Positions 27,332 through 35,650 of a stretch of 64,000 nucleotides of DNA are shown in pieces. The notes below the pieces were generated by a model. It searched no databases. It was not told where the DNA came from and worked only from the letters and a program-made list of their open reading frames with translations. The position numbers and the translations under genes were made by a program. Numbering within the stretch: the first letter of the stretch is position 1; the number at the start of each line of letters is the position of its first letter. Location: positions 124,001-188,000 of the forward strand of contig NZ_NSGE01000008.1 of assembly GCF_002294985.1 (NCBI RefSeq), in the 5' to 3' direction. This DNA is from Mesorhizobium sp. WSM3862 (GTDB taxonomy: Bacteria; Pseudomonadota; Alphaproteobacteria; Rhizobiales; Rhizobiaceae).

Positions 27332-27482
27332 TGCTTTCGGGCCACGGTCCCTTGTCAGGCGGGACCTGAGGCCGCACCTTTGAGCGCAGAGGTCCGAATG
27401 GGCGATTTCTGGAAACAAGTAGGCCCACAACTCATTGTGGCACAACCGTCGAGTAACGTCCCTTCATCGGCGGTTTGACAGT

Positions 27483-27522
27483 GGAGTTGCCCGCCATTTC
27501 CTGCGATGTGGCGGGCAACTCC
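27483..27522. repeat. Perfect 14-bp inverted repeat
   Basis: GGAGTTGCCCGCCA (27483-27496) and its exact complement (27509-27522) with a 12-base loop. No T-run follows on either strand, so it is not an ordinary terminator. The rest of 27272-27754 holds no supported gene. Confidence 0.6.
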
Positions 27523-27754
27523 CACAATCCCGCAGTCTGCCGAGATTCGCGAACCTGTTCGCCGCGCTTTTGCCGGTCGATCCAAACGACCACAGGCGTG
27601 CGCGACGTACTTTTATGCCCTGCCTGCCGCTTCGCTCGATCTCAGCGCGGGCCGCCCAGGCTGTCGCCAAATCATGATGCACCACTCCGAGCGGAACCCG
27701 GCCGCCCGTCACGCCGTTGACTTCCGCGAAGGGATCCTGTGGGCGGAGGCCGCC

Positions 27755-27991
27755 ATGGACAGCTTCGAACTGATCGATCTTCTCTGCGTCGTCGACGCCT
27801 GCGCCAGCGATGGCGCGGCTGGGCGCCTTGTTTCGATGTCGAGAGCCGTCGAGGAACTGCGCGTCTTGACCGGTGACTTCGTCTCATCCGACGAAGCGGC
27901 GGCGAACGCGTTGAGCCAGGTGGCGCTGCAGCGCGGCTGCGCGGTGTTGTTCGACGAACAGCCGGGCGCCAATATAGTCGGCGAGTACTGA
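27755..27991 (+). CDS. Small hypothetical protein
   Basis: 78 residues from an ATG with GGAGG six bases upstream. The sequence (MDSFELIDLLCVVDACAS, then SDEAAANALSQVALQRGC) looks helical and soluble; no family recognised. A longer reading from ATG 27674 is possible. It converges with the TadG-like gene at 28016. Confidence 0.55.
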   Translation: MDSFELIDLLCVVDACASDGAAGRLVSMSRAVEELRVLTGDFVSSDEAAANALSQVALQRGCAVLFDEQPGANIVGEY

Positions 27992-28015
27992 TTTCCCCTC
28001 GACGGAAGAGCGGCG

Positions 28016-29233
28016 CTATTTCGCCAGGGTGATCATCCTGCCGGCATACATCTCGCGATTGCCGAGCTCGGCCGCGCAGTCCGATTTCACCGCCGAGTTT
28101 CCGGTCATGCCTACGGTATTGCCGACCAGCCGCAGGCAATTGCCCTGCGCGTTCATGTCCGAATTCCCGGCATAGGAGATCGCCGCGTCGGGGGCATAGA
28201 TGAAACCGCTGACCACCGAGCCGGATCCGCCGTTGATCGTCAGCGCCGCGGTGTTGCCCTTGGCCTGGAAAATTGTGATGCCTGCATAGGGGCCGCTGGT
28301 CGGCGGCGAGAGGTTCACCTGCTCATTGGCATTGATGTAGAGCTGCGAGCCTTCCATCAGGAAGATCGTCACGCCCTGGCCGGTGAGGATGCCATTGCCG
28401 CCGGGCTTTATGGTGACGTTGCGCAGGATGTAGACGCCCGGATTAAGCGTGATCTTCCCAGACCAGGTCTTGTCGCAATAGGTGCCGGGCGAGAGCGTGA
28501 CCGTCTTGCCGTTCGGCATGGATTGGCACATGCCGTAGGCGGGCGGGGTGACATTGGCCAGCGGGTCGAAAGATGCGTACTGGTTTTCGAGCGGTGCGCC
28601 GCACGAGAGTGTTGCATTGGGCGGCGTCAACCCCGAGGTCGAGCCGACCGTCGAGACGCATGCGGCGCTGACCACGGCCGAGCCGCCGCGGTTGACGGCG
28701 CCGGCCGCGTCCGAGTTGGCGGCGATCACGCAGCCGTTCATCGCGACATTGGTCGACCCCTGCATATTGACGGCGGAGCCGACATGCGGATCGAGCGCCA
28801 GAACGCACGCCTGCGCCCCGGGTTTGACCTCGACCGAGGCGGAGCGGGTCGCCTGCCAGGCCGGCGCGCCGCTGATGAACGCCGCACGGCTGATGCTCGA
28901 CGACAGGGCGATGGTGTAGCCGCTCGGATCGCCGCTGGCCGCTGCCTGGAAGGCCCCGACGCTGCCCGAATATTCGCCGGCGTCGGCGACGCTCATATTG
29001 GCTGAGAAGAAAGTCAGGCCAAGCTGGCGCACATCGCCGGCCGACATGGTCGGTTGGTATTTCGTGCCCACCGCGAGCCCGGCCGCATCCAGCGAGTTCT
29101 GCAGTTGCGCTGCGTCATCGCTCGTGCCGGCCACGTCGACGGCGCCAGCCACGACCAGCATCAGCGGCACCATGGCGATAGCGGTCGCCAGTGTGAAATT
29201 GCCGCGCGTCGAAGCCCAGAACCGTCTGATCAT
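28016..29233 (-). CDS. TadG-like pilus-assembly protein with beta-helix-like C-terminal part
   Basis: 405 residues. The N-terminus (RRFWASTRGNFTLATAIAM, then VPLMLVVAGAVDVAG) is the prepilin-like hydrophobic helix of TadE/TadG proteins. The rest is Gly/Ser/Asn-rich with repeated turns (GKITLNPGVYILRNVTI, GNGILTGQGVTIFLMEG) as in right-handed beta-helices. Probably an envelope protein facing the periplasm. It is related to, and divergent from, the gene at 29513. No other tad genes are in the window. Confidence 0.82.
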   Translation of the reverse strand: MIRRFWASTRGNFTLATAIAMVPLMLVVAGAVDVAGTSDDAAQLQNSLDAAGLAVGTKYQPTMSAGDVRQLGLTFFSANMSVADAGEYSGSVGAFQAAASGDPSGYTIALSSSISRAAFISGAPAWQATRSASVEVKPGAQACVLALDPHVGSAVNMQGSTNVAMNGCVIAANSDAAGAVNRGGSAVVSAACVSTVGSTSGLTPPNATLSCGAPLENQYASFDPLANVTPPAYGMCQSMPNGKTVTLSPGTYCDKTWSGKITLNPGVYILRNVTIKPGGNGILTGQGVTIFLMEGSQLYINANEQVNLSPPTSGPYAGITIFQAKGNTAALTINGGSGSVVSGFIYAPDAAISYAGNSDMNAQGNCLRLVGNTVGMTGNSAVKSDCAAELGNREMYAGRMITLAK

Positions 29234-29348
29234 GGCAGCACCCTTGCCGGAAACGGCAGAGGAATAGCCCAGCCGCCTCTACGACCGATTTCCGAAAAAG
29301 ATAAAATGCAGCGGATTGCTAAAATCGCTGATTTATCCGCAGCTTGAC

Positions 29349-29377
29349 CTTAGGTCTTATATAGACTGGGACCTAAG
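29349..29377. promoter_or_regulatory. Dyad between the divergent TadG-like genes
   Basis: Arms CTTAGGTC (29349-29356) and GACCTAAG (29370-29377), perfect over eight bases with 13 bases between. TTGACC overlaps the left arm and could be a -35 element. It lies in the 279-base control region shared by the two genes. Confidence 0.5.
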
Positions 29378-29512
29378 TCTGAGTCGCTGCGGCGCAGGGC
29401 GGTAGGTATGCATACAAGGGTCTGAAAATCGCAAGTCGAGGAAAAAAATTAGCCATTCGTTTATCGCGGGGTGTTGAACGTGGTGGCTGGGATAGCTTGG
29501 GCGCGCTCGGCC

Positions 29513-30739
29513 ATGAACACATTCGGTCGGATTTTCAGACAGTTCGTCTCCCGCCGCCTGCGGCGCGGCGAGAGCGGCAATGTTGCGACGATCTTCGCGC
29601 TCACCTTGCCGATCGTCGTCGGCGGGGCCGGGCTCGGGGTCGAGACGTCCTACTGGTACTATTCGAGCCTGAAGCTGCAGGCGACGGCGGACGCCGCCGC
29701 CTATGCCGGCGCGCTGGAAAAGATCCAGGGATCCAATACCGCGGCGATCACCACGGCCGCCACCCAGTCGGCTACCTCGAACGGTTTGGGCACGGGCACG
29801 ATCACCGTCCACTCGCCGCCCACCTCGGGGCCGAACACGGCCAAGAAGGCGGTCGAGGTGATCCTCAACCAGAACCTCGACCGGATGTTCACCTCGATCT
29901 TCACGCAGACCAAGGTGCCGGAGCAGGCGCGGGCCGTGGCGCTGATCACCGACGCTTCCAAGGCCTGTGTACTCGCGCTCAATCCCTCAGCCCATCAGGC
30001 GGCGCTCTTCTCGGGTAACACCAGCGTCAAGCTGACGGGCTGCTCGGTCATGTCGAATTCGCTTCAGTCCGATGCCGTCAAGCTGCAGGGGTCGGCAGCG
30101 CTTCAGGCCGACTGCCTCGTGGCTGTGGGCGGCGTTTCGCTCAACAACCCGGTGACAACGGTCTGCAACGCCCCGATCACGCAGGCCCTGCCTGCGGCCG
30201 ATCCTTACGCTGACCTGCCGACGCCAGCGGTCACCAATCCCTGTCTCAACGACAATAAACCGACGCTTGGCCCCGGAACTTATTGCAGCGGCATGAACCT
30301 CAAAGGGAACGTGACGCTCTCGCCGGGTGTCTATGTCGTCCAGGGCCCTTTGAAGATCAACGCCAACGCGGTCGTCTCCGGAAACGGCGTGACCATCTTC
30401 ATGTCCGGCAGCAACACCGTCAGCATGAACGGCAACGCCAGCGTAACGCTCAGCGCGCAGACATCGGGCCCCTACTCCGGCGTGCTGTTCTACGGCGACA
30501 GGAACGGCACCAGCGCGTCGAGCACCTTCAACGGTACCGCGAGTTCGCTTTTGACCGGTGCCATCTATTTCCCCAAGCAGCAGGTCAGCTACCTGGGCAA
30601 CTTCTCAGGGAGCGGCGGCTGCACCCAGGTTGTCGCCGACACCATCCAGTGGTCCGGCAGCACGAGCATCAAACAGAACTGCTCGAGCCTGGGGATAAAG
30701 GACATCCCAGCGGCCCAGTCAGTTGCGATCGTCGAGTAG
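29513..30739 (+). CDS. TadG-like pilus-assembly protein, paralogue of 28016-29233
   Basis: 408 residues. RRGESGNVATIFALTLPIV starts the prepilin-type helix and TSYWYYSSLKLQATADAAAYA is a typical TadG segment. The C-terminal half repeats the layout of its divergent paralogue (NVTLSPGVYVVQGPL, VVSGNGVTIFMSG). The ribosome binding site before ATG 29513 is weak; a GTG at 29471 is possible. It heads a run of three same-strand pseudopilin-type genes. Confidence 0.82.
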   Translation: MNTFGRIFRQFVSRRLRRGESGNVATIFALTLPIVVGGAGLGVETSYWYYSSLKLQATADAAAYAGALEKIQGSNTAAITTAATQSATSNGLGTGTITVHSPPTSGPNTAKKAVEVILNQNLDRMFTSIFTQTKVPEQARAVALITDASKACVLALNPSAHQAALFSGNTSVKLTGCSVMSNSLQSDAVKLQGSAALQADCLVAVGGVSLNNPVTTVCNAPITQALPAADPYADLPTPAVTNPCLNDNKPTLGPGTYCSGMNLKGNVTLSPGVYVVQGPLKINANAVVSGNGVTIFMSGSNTVSMNGNASVTLSAQTSGPYSGVLFYGDRNGTSASSTFNGTASSLLTGAIYFPKQQVSYLGNFSGSGGCTQVVADTIQWSGSTSIKQNCSSLGIKDIPAAQSVAIVE

Positions 30740-30743
30740 CTGC

Positions 30744-31184
30744 ATGGGGCCATTCGCGATCCGCTTCCGCAAGAATCGCTCCGGCGCAGCCGCAGTGGAA
30801 TTCGCGCTGGTGCTGCCGGTGCTGTGCGCCGTCCTGTTCGGCATCGCCGATGGCTGGTCCTATGTCACCAGCTCGATGGCGATGCGGGCGGGCGTGAAGA
30901 CGGCGGCGAACCTGCTGCTGGCCGGCGCAACCGACGACAACGCCGTCCAGGCCGCCGCTCTTGCGAGCTGGCAAAACAAACCGGGCGATGCGGCCGTTTC
31001 GGTGAGCCGTTCCTACAAGTGCGGAACGACCGTGGTCACCTCGACCACCATCTGCGCGGGCTCGAAGCTGCCTTCGGTCTTCGTCCAGATCCAGGCGTCG
31101 GGCACCTGGATTCCGCCGTTCACCTTCGGCGTTTTCCCCCATAACAGCGCGCTGGGCCATCAACAGGTGGTCCGTGTCCGCTAA
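30744..31184 (+). CDS. TadE-like protein
   Basis: 146 residues. NRSGAAAVEFALVLPVLC, with the conserved glutamate, is the hallmark of TadE family pseudopilins. One N-terminal transmembrane helix, then an extracytoplasmic domain with a cysteine pair. It begins a few bases after the preceding stop and overlaps the next gene by 11 bases: one operon. Confidence 0.85.
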   Translation: MGPFAIRFRKNRSGAAAVEFALVLPVLCAVLFGIADGWSYVTSSMAMRAGVKTAANLLLAGATDDNAVQAAALASWQNKPGDAAVSVSRSYKCGTTVVTSTTICAGSKLPSVFVQIQASGTWIPPFTFGVFPHNSALGHQQVVRVR

Positions 31185-31584
31185 GCGAAAAGCCAGGCTG
31201 TTTGCCGGCAACGCCTCTGGCGGCGCCGCGATCGAGTTCGCCCTCATCGTGCCGTTCCTGATCATGCTTCTGTTCGGCATCTTCGCCTTCGGCTGGTCGA
31301 TGAACAACGAGTCCAGCGTGCGCTATGCGCTCGAGGCCTCGGCGCGCTCGCTGCAGCTCGACAGGACGATGACCCAGGCTCAGATCCAGGCGATCGCGAC
31401 GCAGAAACTACAGGCGCTCGGCTTGCAGAACGTGACGGTGACGATCACCACCGACCCGCCGAGCGGCGGCTTCAAGATGGCGCATGTCAGCGCCAGCTAT
31501 GCCTTCGTCATCAACTTTCCCTATTTCAGCGATTTTCCGATCAATTACTCGACCACTGTCACCGTGCCGCTGATCAACAGCTGA
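31174..31584 (+). CDS. TadE-like protein
   Basis: 136 residues from GTG 31174, with AGGTGG upstream inside the preceding gene. NASGGAAIEFALIVPFLIM is the TadE signature with the glutamate. The C-terminal part (MAHVSASYAFVINFPYF) is beta-rich. With its neighbour it may form minor pseudopilins on a shared envelope structure. Confidence 0.85.
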   Translation: MSAKRKARLFAGNASGGAAIEFALIVPFLIMLLFGIFAFGWSMNNESSVRYALEASARSLQLDRTMTQAQIQAIATQKLQALGLQNVTVTITTDPPSGGFKMAHVSASYAFVINFPYFSDFPINYSTTVTVPLINS

Positions 31585-32074
31585 AGCACGTAACAAGCTG
31601 TGTGGGCCGAAAGATTGCGACACGCTTCAGGGCATGCCGGGAAAGAATATATAACTATATATCTGGAATCAGCCGCGAAGCGGGATAAGAAGACCTTGTC
31701 AGCGCGCGCCTGGCGCTGGTGCCATGACGGCTCCCGCGCGGTTGCCCGAAATGATGCCGCGCACGTCCGAAAATCGCCTTTATAAACAGGCGTCTTGTAC
31801 TCCTCGACGGACGCTGGCCGCATAGCGTTGGGCCCATGGTCCGACGGGGGGGTGGGCCTTCATTGTTCCAGAGGGCGGACCTGGCCTTAGCCCATTTATT
31901 TACGCAATAATTTCAGCAAGTTAACAGGTGTTCAGCGGGATTTCCGGAGCTGCTTCTCGGGATACTCTCTTGCCGCCGCCGAATTTGTTTAAAAGTTACT
32001 CCAAGCCGTTAGGGAAATCTCATATGACGCGATCTAGCGGTTGGGCATTGGTGGCGATTCACCTGCGGAGAAAC
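31585..32074. other. Intergenic region, partly AT-rich
   Basis: No supported gene in 490 bases. There are AT-rich patches (AATATATAACTATATATC near 31646; TTATTTACGCAATAATTTC near 31897) which could hold promoters for the secreted protein at 32075. Confidence 0.4.
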
Positions 32075-32911
32075 ATGATGACAATCCGGAAAACACTTTT
32101 GGCTTCGCTTGCCATTCTGGCGCTCGCGGCGGCTCCCGCACTTGCCGGAGCCGGCGGCAATGGCGGTGGTCACGGCAATGGCGGCAGCCATGGCGGCGGC
32201 AATGGCAATGGCAATGGCGGGGGCAACGGCAACGGCGGCGGCAACGGCAAGGGCGGCGGCAAGGGCCAAAGCAGCAACAGCGGCGCCTCGCATGGCAAAT
32301 CGGCATCGGCAAAGGCCGCCAAGTCGCAGGTCGACGATGCAACCGATGACGACACTGACGACACGACGGACGATACCACTAAGGCTGCGACGCCGAAGGA
32401 AAAGAACATCCATGCCAAGCTCGGCCGGCTGAACTCGCTCCAGCGCAACATCAATGCCTACATGAATTCCAAGAGCAAGAAGTTCGCGGGCATTCAGGCT
32501 TATGTGACCCAGGCCGCCGTAGCCCAGAACGCGCAGGCCAAGCTTGACGCGGCAAACGCGAAGCTGGCCGCCGACCAGGCCCAGCTCGGCACGCTCACCC
32601 AACAGCTCGCCGACCTCAATGCAACCGACACGACCAACATGACGGCCGAGGAAAAGGCGGCTTTCGATGCGCAGGTTGCCGACGTTCAGGCGCAGATCGA
32701 CGCCCAGAACGCCGCGATCGCCGCTGACACCCAGGCGGTCACGGATGCCCAGGCCGCGGTGACCGCTAACCCTGCGCCCGATGACGCCACGCTCGACGCC
32801 GCCCTGCAGGACATGGCCAACAAGCCGGTCGATCAGGAGGTGACGGACTGGGCCAAGGACGTGCTGGCCGACAAGATCGACCAGGCGGCTGCGGCGACGT
32901 CCACGCCATAA
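32075..32911 (+). CDS. Secreted Gly/Asn-rich protein with coiled coil
   Basis: 278 residues. Signal peptide (KTLLASLAILALAAAPALA), then a low-complexity block of G/N/H repeats (GGNGGGHGNGG, GNGNGGGNGNGGGNGKGGG), an Asp/Thr-rich linker (DDATDDDTDDTTDDTT) and a long Ala/Gln coiled coil (DAANAKLAADQAQLGTL). No catalytic motif. Probably a structural or surface protein. It has its own terminator. Confidence 0.8.
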   Translation: MMTIRKTLLASLAILALAAAPALAGAGGNGGGHGNGGSHGGGNGNGNGGGNGNGGGNGKGGGKGQSSNSGASHGKSASAKAAKSQVDDATDDDTDDTTDDTTKAATPKEKNIHAKLGRLNSLQRNINAYMNSKSKKFAGIQAYVTQAAVAQNAQAKLDAANAKLAADQAQLGTLTQQLADLNATDTTNMTAEEKAAFDAQVADVQAQIDAQNAAIAADTQAVTDAQAAVTANPAPDDATLDAALQDMANKPVDQEVTDWAKDVLADKIDQAAAATSTP

Positions 32912-32950
32912 GGCACACGCGGCGAACCTGCCGCAGTGGAATGCATGCAT

Positions 32951-32979
32951 GCCGCCGGGGCGACCCGGCGGCATTTTGT
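32951..32979 (+). terminator. Rho-independent terminator
   Basis: Stem GCCGCCGGG / CCCGGCGGC with a GCGA tetraloop, followed by ATTTTGTTT. It ends the transcript of the gene at 32075-32911. Confidence 0.85.
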
Positions 32980-33069
32980 TTGGCTTGACGGCAATACCTC
33001 CAGGTGAGGCCAGGGGGGAATTCTGGTTGCGGCGAGCAGAAACCCCACGCCGAGGCACAGGCGGAGTTC

Positions 33070-33097
33070 AAAAAAAGGCTCGCCTTTGAGGCGAGCC
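33070..33097 (-). terminator. Orphan rho-independent terminator on the minus strand
   Basis: Stem GGCTCGCC / GGCGAGCC with a five-base loop; read on the minus strand it ends in seven T. No convincing minus-strand gene lies upstream (33098-33651), so it may end an unannotated RNA. Confidence 0.7.
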
Positions 33098-33410
33098 CAA
33101 ATAGCAAAAGCCGAGGTGGTCAGACGGCTTCTACCCGCGCCCGAAGGTTAACATGCCGGGTCTACCGAGCGAATAACATTGGTTAAGGAATAGCTAAAAA
33201 TTCACGGCGTCTGCACCGCTGGAAACCTTTCGTCGGTTTTGGTCGGCGTTGTGCCACGTGTTTGAAACGGTGGCAGAACCGACGGCGGTGACGCAGACCG
33301 GGTAATCGAAAATCGGCGCGCCGAAAACGAGTTTGACCGGGAGCTGTGTGGTCAGCTCCCGGCCCCCCGGTTGCCACCCCCGAGATCTCGCTATGAATGT
33401 CGTATTACGA

Positions 33411-33533
33411 TATAATGGCCGGCGTTGGAATGGGGAGCGGGCAATTTCTTTTGCGAGCCGCCCTGCATTGGGGAAAACAACTGCAGGCCCGGGGAGCGCT
33501 GCCCCGCCGGCGCCGACCCTTGCGGGCCTTTTT
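33411..33533 (+). ncRNA. Possible small RNA
   Basis: TATAAT at 33411-33416 (with no clear -35 box) is followed about 70 bases later by a branched structure. AGGCCCG (33485-33491) pairs with CGGGCCT (33523-33529), enclosing a GGGG..CCCC hairpin, and TTTTT follows. Together these could make an RNA of about 110 bases. No known RNA family is recognised. A ten-base perfect hairpin (CCGGGAGCTG, 33337-33362) lies just upstream. Confidence 0.3.
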
Positions 33534-33651
33534 GCCTCGCTTGACGCTGTGCGCAATGCACACCAAAACTTCGCTGCCTTGTGGCTAATATGCGTTGCGG
33601 TGTGTAGCTTAGCGGGTGAGGGATTTCACAGGGCATTGGGAGGACAACAAA

Positions 33652-34059
33652 ATGCCACGGGTTTCGGAGCTTTTCTTCAAGACGGCCGTCATCTTTCTCA
33701 TCCTGGGCATAGCCGCCGGGCTGCAGATGGCGATTTCGGGCGACCACGGCGCCTTCCCGGCGCACGCCCACATCAACCTTCTCGGCTGGGTGACCAGCGC
33801 GATCTTCGGCGGCTACTACGCGCTCAATCCGGCCAAGGCCGAGCGCCGCATCGCCATGATCCATTACGGTCTCTACACGGTTGGCCTCGTGATCATGCTG
33901 CCGGCGCTCTACTGGATGCTGGCCGCAGGCCGTCCGGAGATCGAGCCGGTCGTGGCGATCGGCTCGCTGATCGTCGCCGCCGCGGTGCTGACCTTTGCCT
34001 TCATCGTCTTCTCGTCCGCGGAGACGGTGCGCTCGGCCACGGTCGCTCCGGCGCAGTAA
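33652..34059 (+). CDS. Small four-helix membrane protein with AHxNLLGW motif
   Basis: 135 residues, four hydrophobic helices, and an excellent ribosome binding site (GGGAGGA). FPAHAHINLLGWVTSAIFGG resembles the helix of heme-copper oxidase or NO reductase subunit I-like proteins that carries heme-ligand histidines, but only a small part of such a subunit is present. It may be a stand-alone heme or quinol-linked membrane protein. It is not near other oxidase genes. Confidence 0.75.
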   Translation: MPRVSELFFKTAVIFLILGIAAGLQMAISGDHGAFPAHAHINLLGWVTSAIFGGYYALNPAKAERRIAMIHYGLYTVGLVIMLPALYWMLAAGRPEIEPVVAIGSLIVAAAVLTFAFIVFSSAETVRSATVAPAQ

Positions 34060-34254
34060 CGGTGCGCCCAACAGCGCGTCGCCTGAACCGGCCCAGTGCG
34101 ACGCGCTCAATTGCTCGATCGCACGCGGCCAAGATTGGTACGTCATCCTGTGGCGGAGCAGGAACCGAAGCGACGCGGCGCAGATTGCAGGCCGTAAGCT
34201 CAGAGCGTTACGACGGTGCAGGATTCTGCCGCGCTGCGTTCCTCGACGAGGTCA

Positions 34255-34312
34255 CAGCGTGGGTTCTCGGGTCTTCGTTGCGCTTCGCGTCGCTACGCCC
34301 AACGATGACGGC
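34255..34312. repeat. Degenerate intergenic repeat
   Basis: Segment TGGGTTCTCGGGTCTTCG followed by TTGCGCTTCGCGTCGC and CAACGATGACG. It is similar to the right half of the better copy at 54577-54735. The rest of 34060-34341 has no supported gene. Confidence 0.45.
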
Positions 34313-34341
34313 GTGGGGCTTCGGCCGGACGCTGAGCCGCC

Positions 34342-34701
34342 TTACGGCAGCAGCCTCGGGAACAGCCGCGAGATCAGCGCATGGACGATGCCGTCGCGTT
34401 CGAACGGGCCGGGCAGCTTGGCGGGGGCGCCGGCGTCGCTCGCCTTGCTCTCGTCCGTGGCCCGGCCTTCGGCTTGCACGAGCCACAGCACGGCCACGAA
34501 GTAGCCTGCCTGCAGCACCACGCCCGCCAGGAACGTCCAGCCAAGCGACTGCCAGACGGACCCGGTGGACATGAAGGTCCAGCCGAGAACCACCAGAAGC
34601 GTTGCCGTCATTCCCACAACAAACTGCGGAAAATACATTTGCCCAACCGAGCGCCGCGACCAGTTAGGGTCTTCGACGATCTCGCCCATTGCTCTACCCA
34701 T
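34342..34701 (-). CDS. Exopolysaccharide production repressor-like membrane protein (ExoX family)
   Basis: 119 residues with two transmembrane helices: MYFPQFVVGMTATLLVVLGW, then STGSVWQSLGWTFLAGVV and QAGYFVAVLWLV. This pattern matches the small rhizobial proteins annotated as exopolysaccharide production repressors (ExoX/PsiA type), which lower polymer synthesis post-transcriptionally. The C-terminal tail is cytoplasmic and variable. ATG 34701 has AAGGG upstream. Confidence 0.65.
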   Translation of the reverse strand: MGRAMGEIVEDPNWSRRSVGQMYFPQFVVGMTATLLVVLGWTFMSTGSVWQSLGWTFLAGVVLQAGYFVAVLWLVQAEGRATDESKASDAGAPAKLPGPFERDGIVHALISRLFPRLLP

Positions 34702-34799
34702 TTTGACCCTTGCACCTTTTCCGCCAGGATCGCAAGACTTCACGCAGACCCCTTGCCATAGGTCTTAATTCCGGCCCGCCGAAGGACCTACGCCTGAGG

Positions 34800-34825
34800 A
34801 ACCCAGCCGAGGCCGATTCCGTTCC
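34800..34825 (-). promoter_or_regulatory. Possible EcfG-type promoter
   Basis: Minus strand GGAAC (34825-34821), 17 bases, GGTT (34803-34800). One base off consensus; about 100 bases upstream of the ExoX-like start. GGAAC here is also one arm of a small palindrome (GTTCC-CTCGC-GGAAC). Confidence 0.35.
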
Positions 34826-34853
34826 CTCGCGGAACGATGATCAGGAGTAGCTA

Positions 34854-34946
34854 ATGGACGGCAGCGTCTACGAGGCGCGCTGGCTTGTTGCGCCTGCTTT
34901 TGGAACGCGCATCGTCTTCGCCGCTGCCGCAATGCTGCTGAGCTGA
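34854..34946 (+). CDS. Possible 30-residue hydrophobic peptide
   Basis: ATG with AGGAG at a good distance encodes MDGSVYEARWLVAPAF followed by a hydrophobic end (RIVFAAAAMLLS). It could be a tiny membrane peptide; coding support is only the ribosome binding site and hydrophobicity. Confidence 0.3.
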   Translation: MDGSVYEARWLVAPAFGTRIVFAAAAMLLS

Positions 34947-35100
34947 CGCCCTCCGACGATCGCCGCAGTGCCTCCCGCGAGCACGGCCCTTCATCGGCGG
35001 GAGGCCGGCGTCTCCGCCTTTCCGCGAAAGAAGTGGAGGGTTAGCTCTGACCCCCATTCGGCCGGATCACGTCGCGGCCGGCTATGGGCTGGCCCACCGG

Positions 35101-35334
35101 CTATCGAGATTGGGGCCTTGGCTGGACCAGTCTTGTATCGAAGGCGTCGGGCAGGCGAACGTGCGCCAGCGCCCTGACTGATCCCGTTGTCATGGCATCC
35201 GGCGGCAGAAGGATGACCATCTTGGCCTGGCGATCCGGCCAGAGTGGCCTGCCGCCTGTGAAGAATACGAGCGCCACAACGCAGATCAGAAGAACGGCGG
35301 CGAACAGATTCGCAATGATCTCTCCGAGTTGCAT
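35101..35334 (-). CDS. Small single-helix membrane protein
   Basis: 77 residues: MQLGEIIANLFAAVLLICVV, then ALVFFTGG, an N-terminal membrane helix, and a basic soluble tail. ATG with a GGGGG ribosome binding site. A 32-base hairpin precedes it. Family unknown. Confidence 0.5.
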   Translation of the reverse strand: MQLGEIIANLFAAVLLICVVALVFFTGGRPLWPDRQAKMVILLPPDAMTTGSVRALAHVRLPDAFDTRLVQPRPQSR

Positions 35335-35352
35335 GCAGCACCCCCAAAAGGA

Positions 35353-35384
35353 GCACCCGCCGCATCGCAGGTAGCGGCGGGTGC
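35353..35384. repeat. 11-bp inverted repeat upstream of the 35101-35334 gene
   Basis: GCACCCGCCGC (35353-35363) and its complement (35374-35384), ten-base loop. It lies 19 bases before the start codon, so in a transcript it could affect translation. Confidence 0.5.
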
Positions 35385-35594
35385 AACAGCAACCGACGAT
35401 GAAGGGACCTATGCTCGCCAGTCATGACTCCAACAAGATAACTGCCTGTATGTTTCGAGAGGGGGGACCAATGCCCTCCCATACCAGACCTCAGTCCGAC
35501 GGCTGTGTTGCGGCGAGGGCGGGCGATAAGGCTTGGACCGGGCTGCCCCGGCCTCGGGAAGGGGCGTTTGCGCCCGCGGCTGAAGCGACATAAG

Positions 35595-35626
35595 AAAAGC
35601 CCGCCATGCCATGCGGCACGGCAGGC
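35595..35626 (-). terminator. Rho-independent terminator of the repeat-containing DUF1236 gene
   Basis: Minus strand: GCCTGCCGTGCC pairs with GGCATGGCGGGC (two G-T pairs), then TTTTC. It starts 25 bases past the stop at 35651. Confidence 0.7.
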
Positions 35627-35650
35627 CTCCTGTCTGAAATGCTGTCTGGA

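Noticed and set aside
27464..27712. 82-residue minus-strand frame over the 14-bp hairpin
   Set aside because: Basic low-complexity composition, no start signal and it spans the hairpin.
33194..33556. 120-residue minus-strand frame in the structured gap
   Set aside because: No ribosome binding site, no family resemblance and it crosses hairpins and a plus-strand terminator; an RNA is more likely than a protein.
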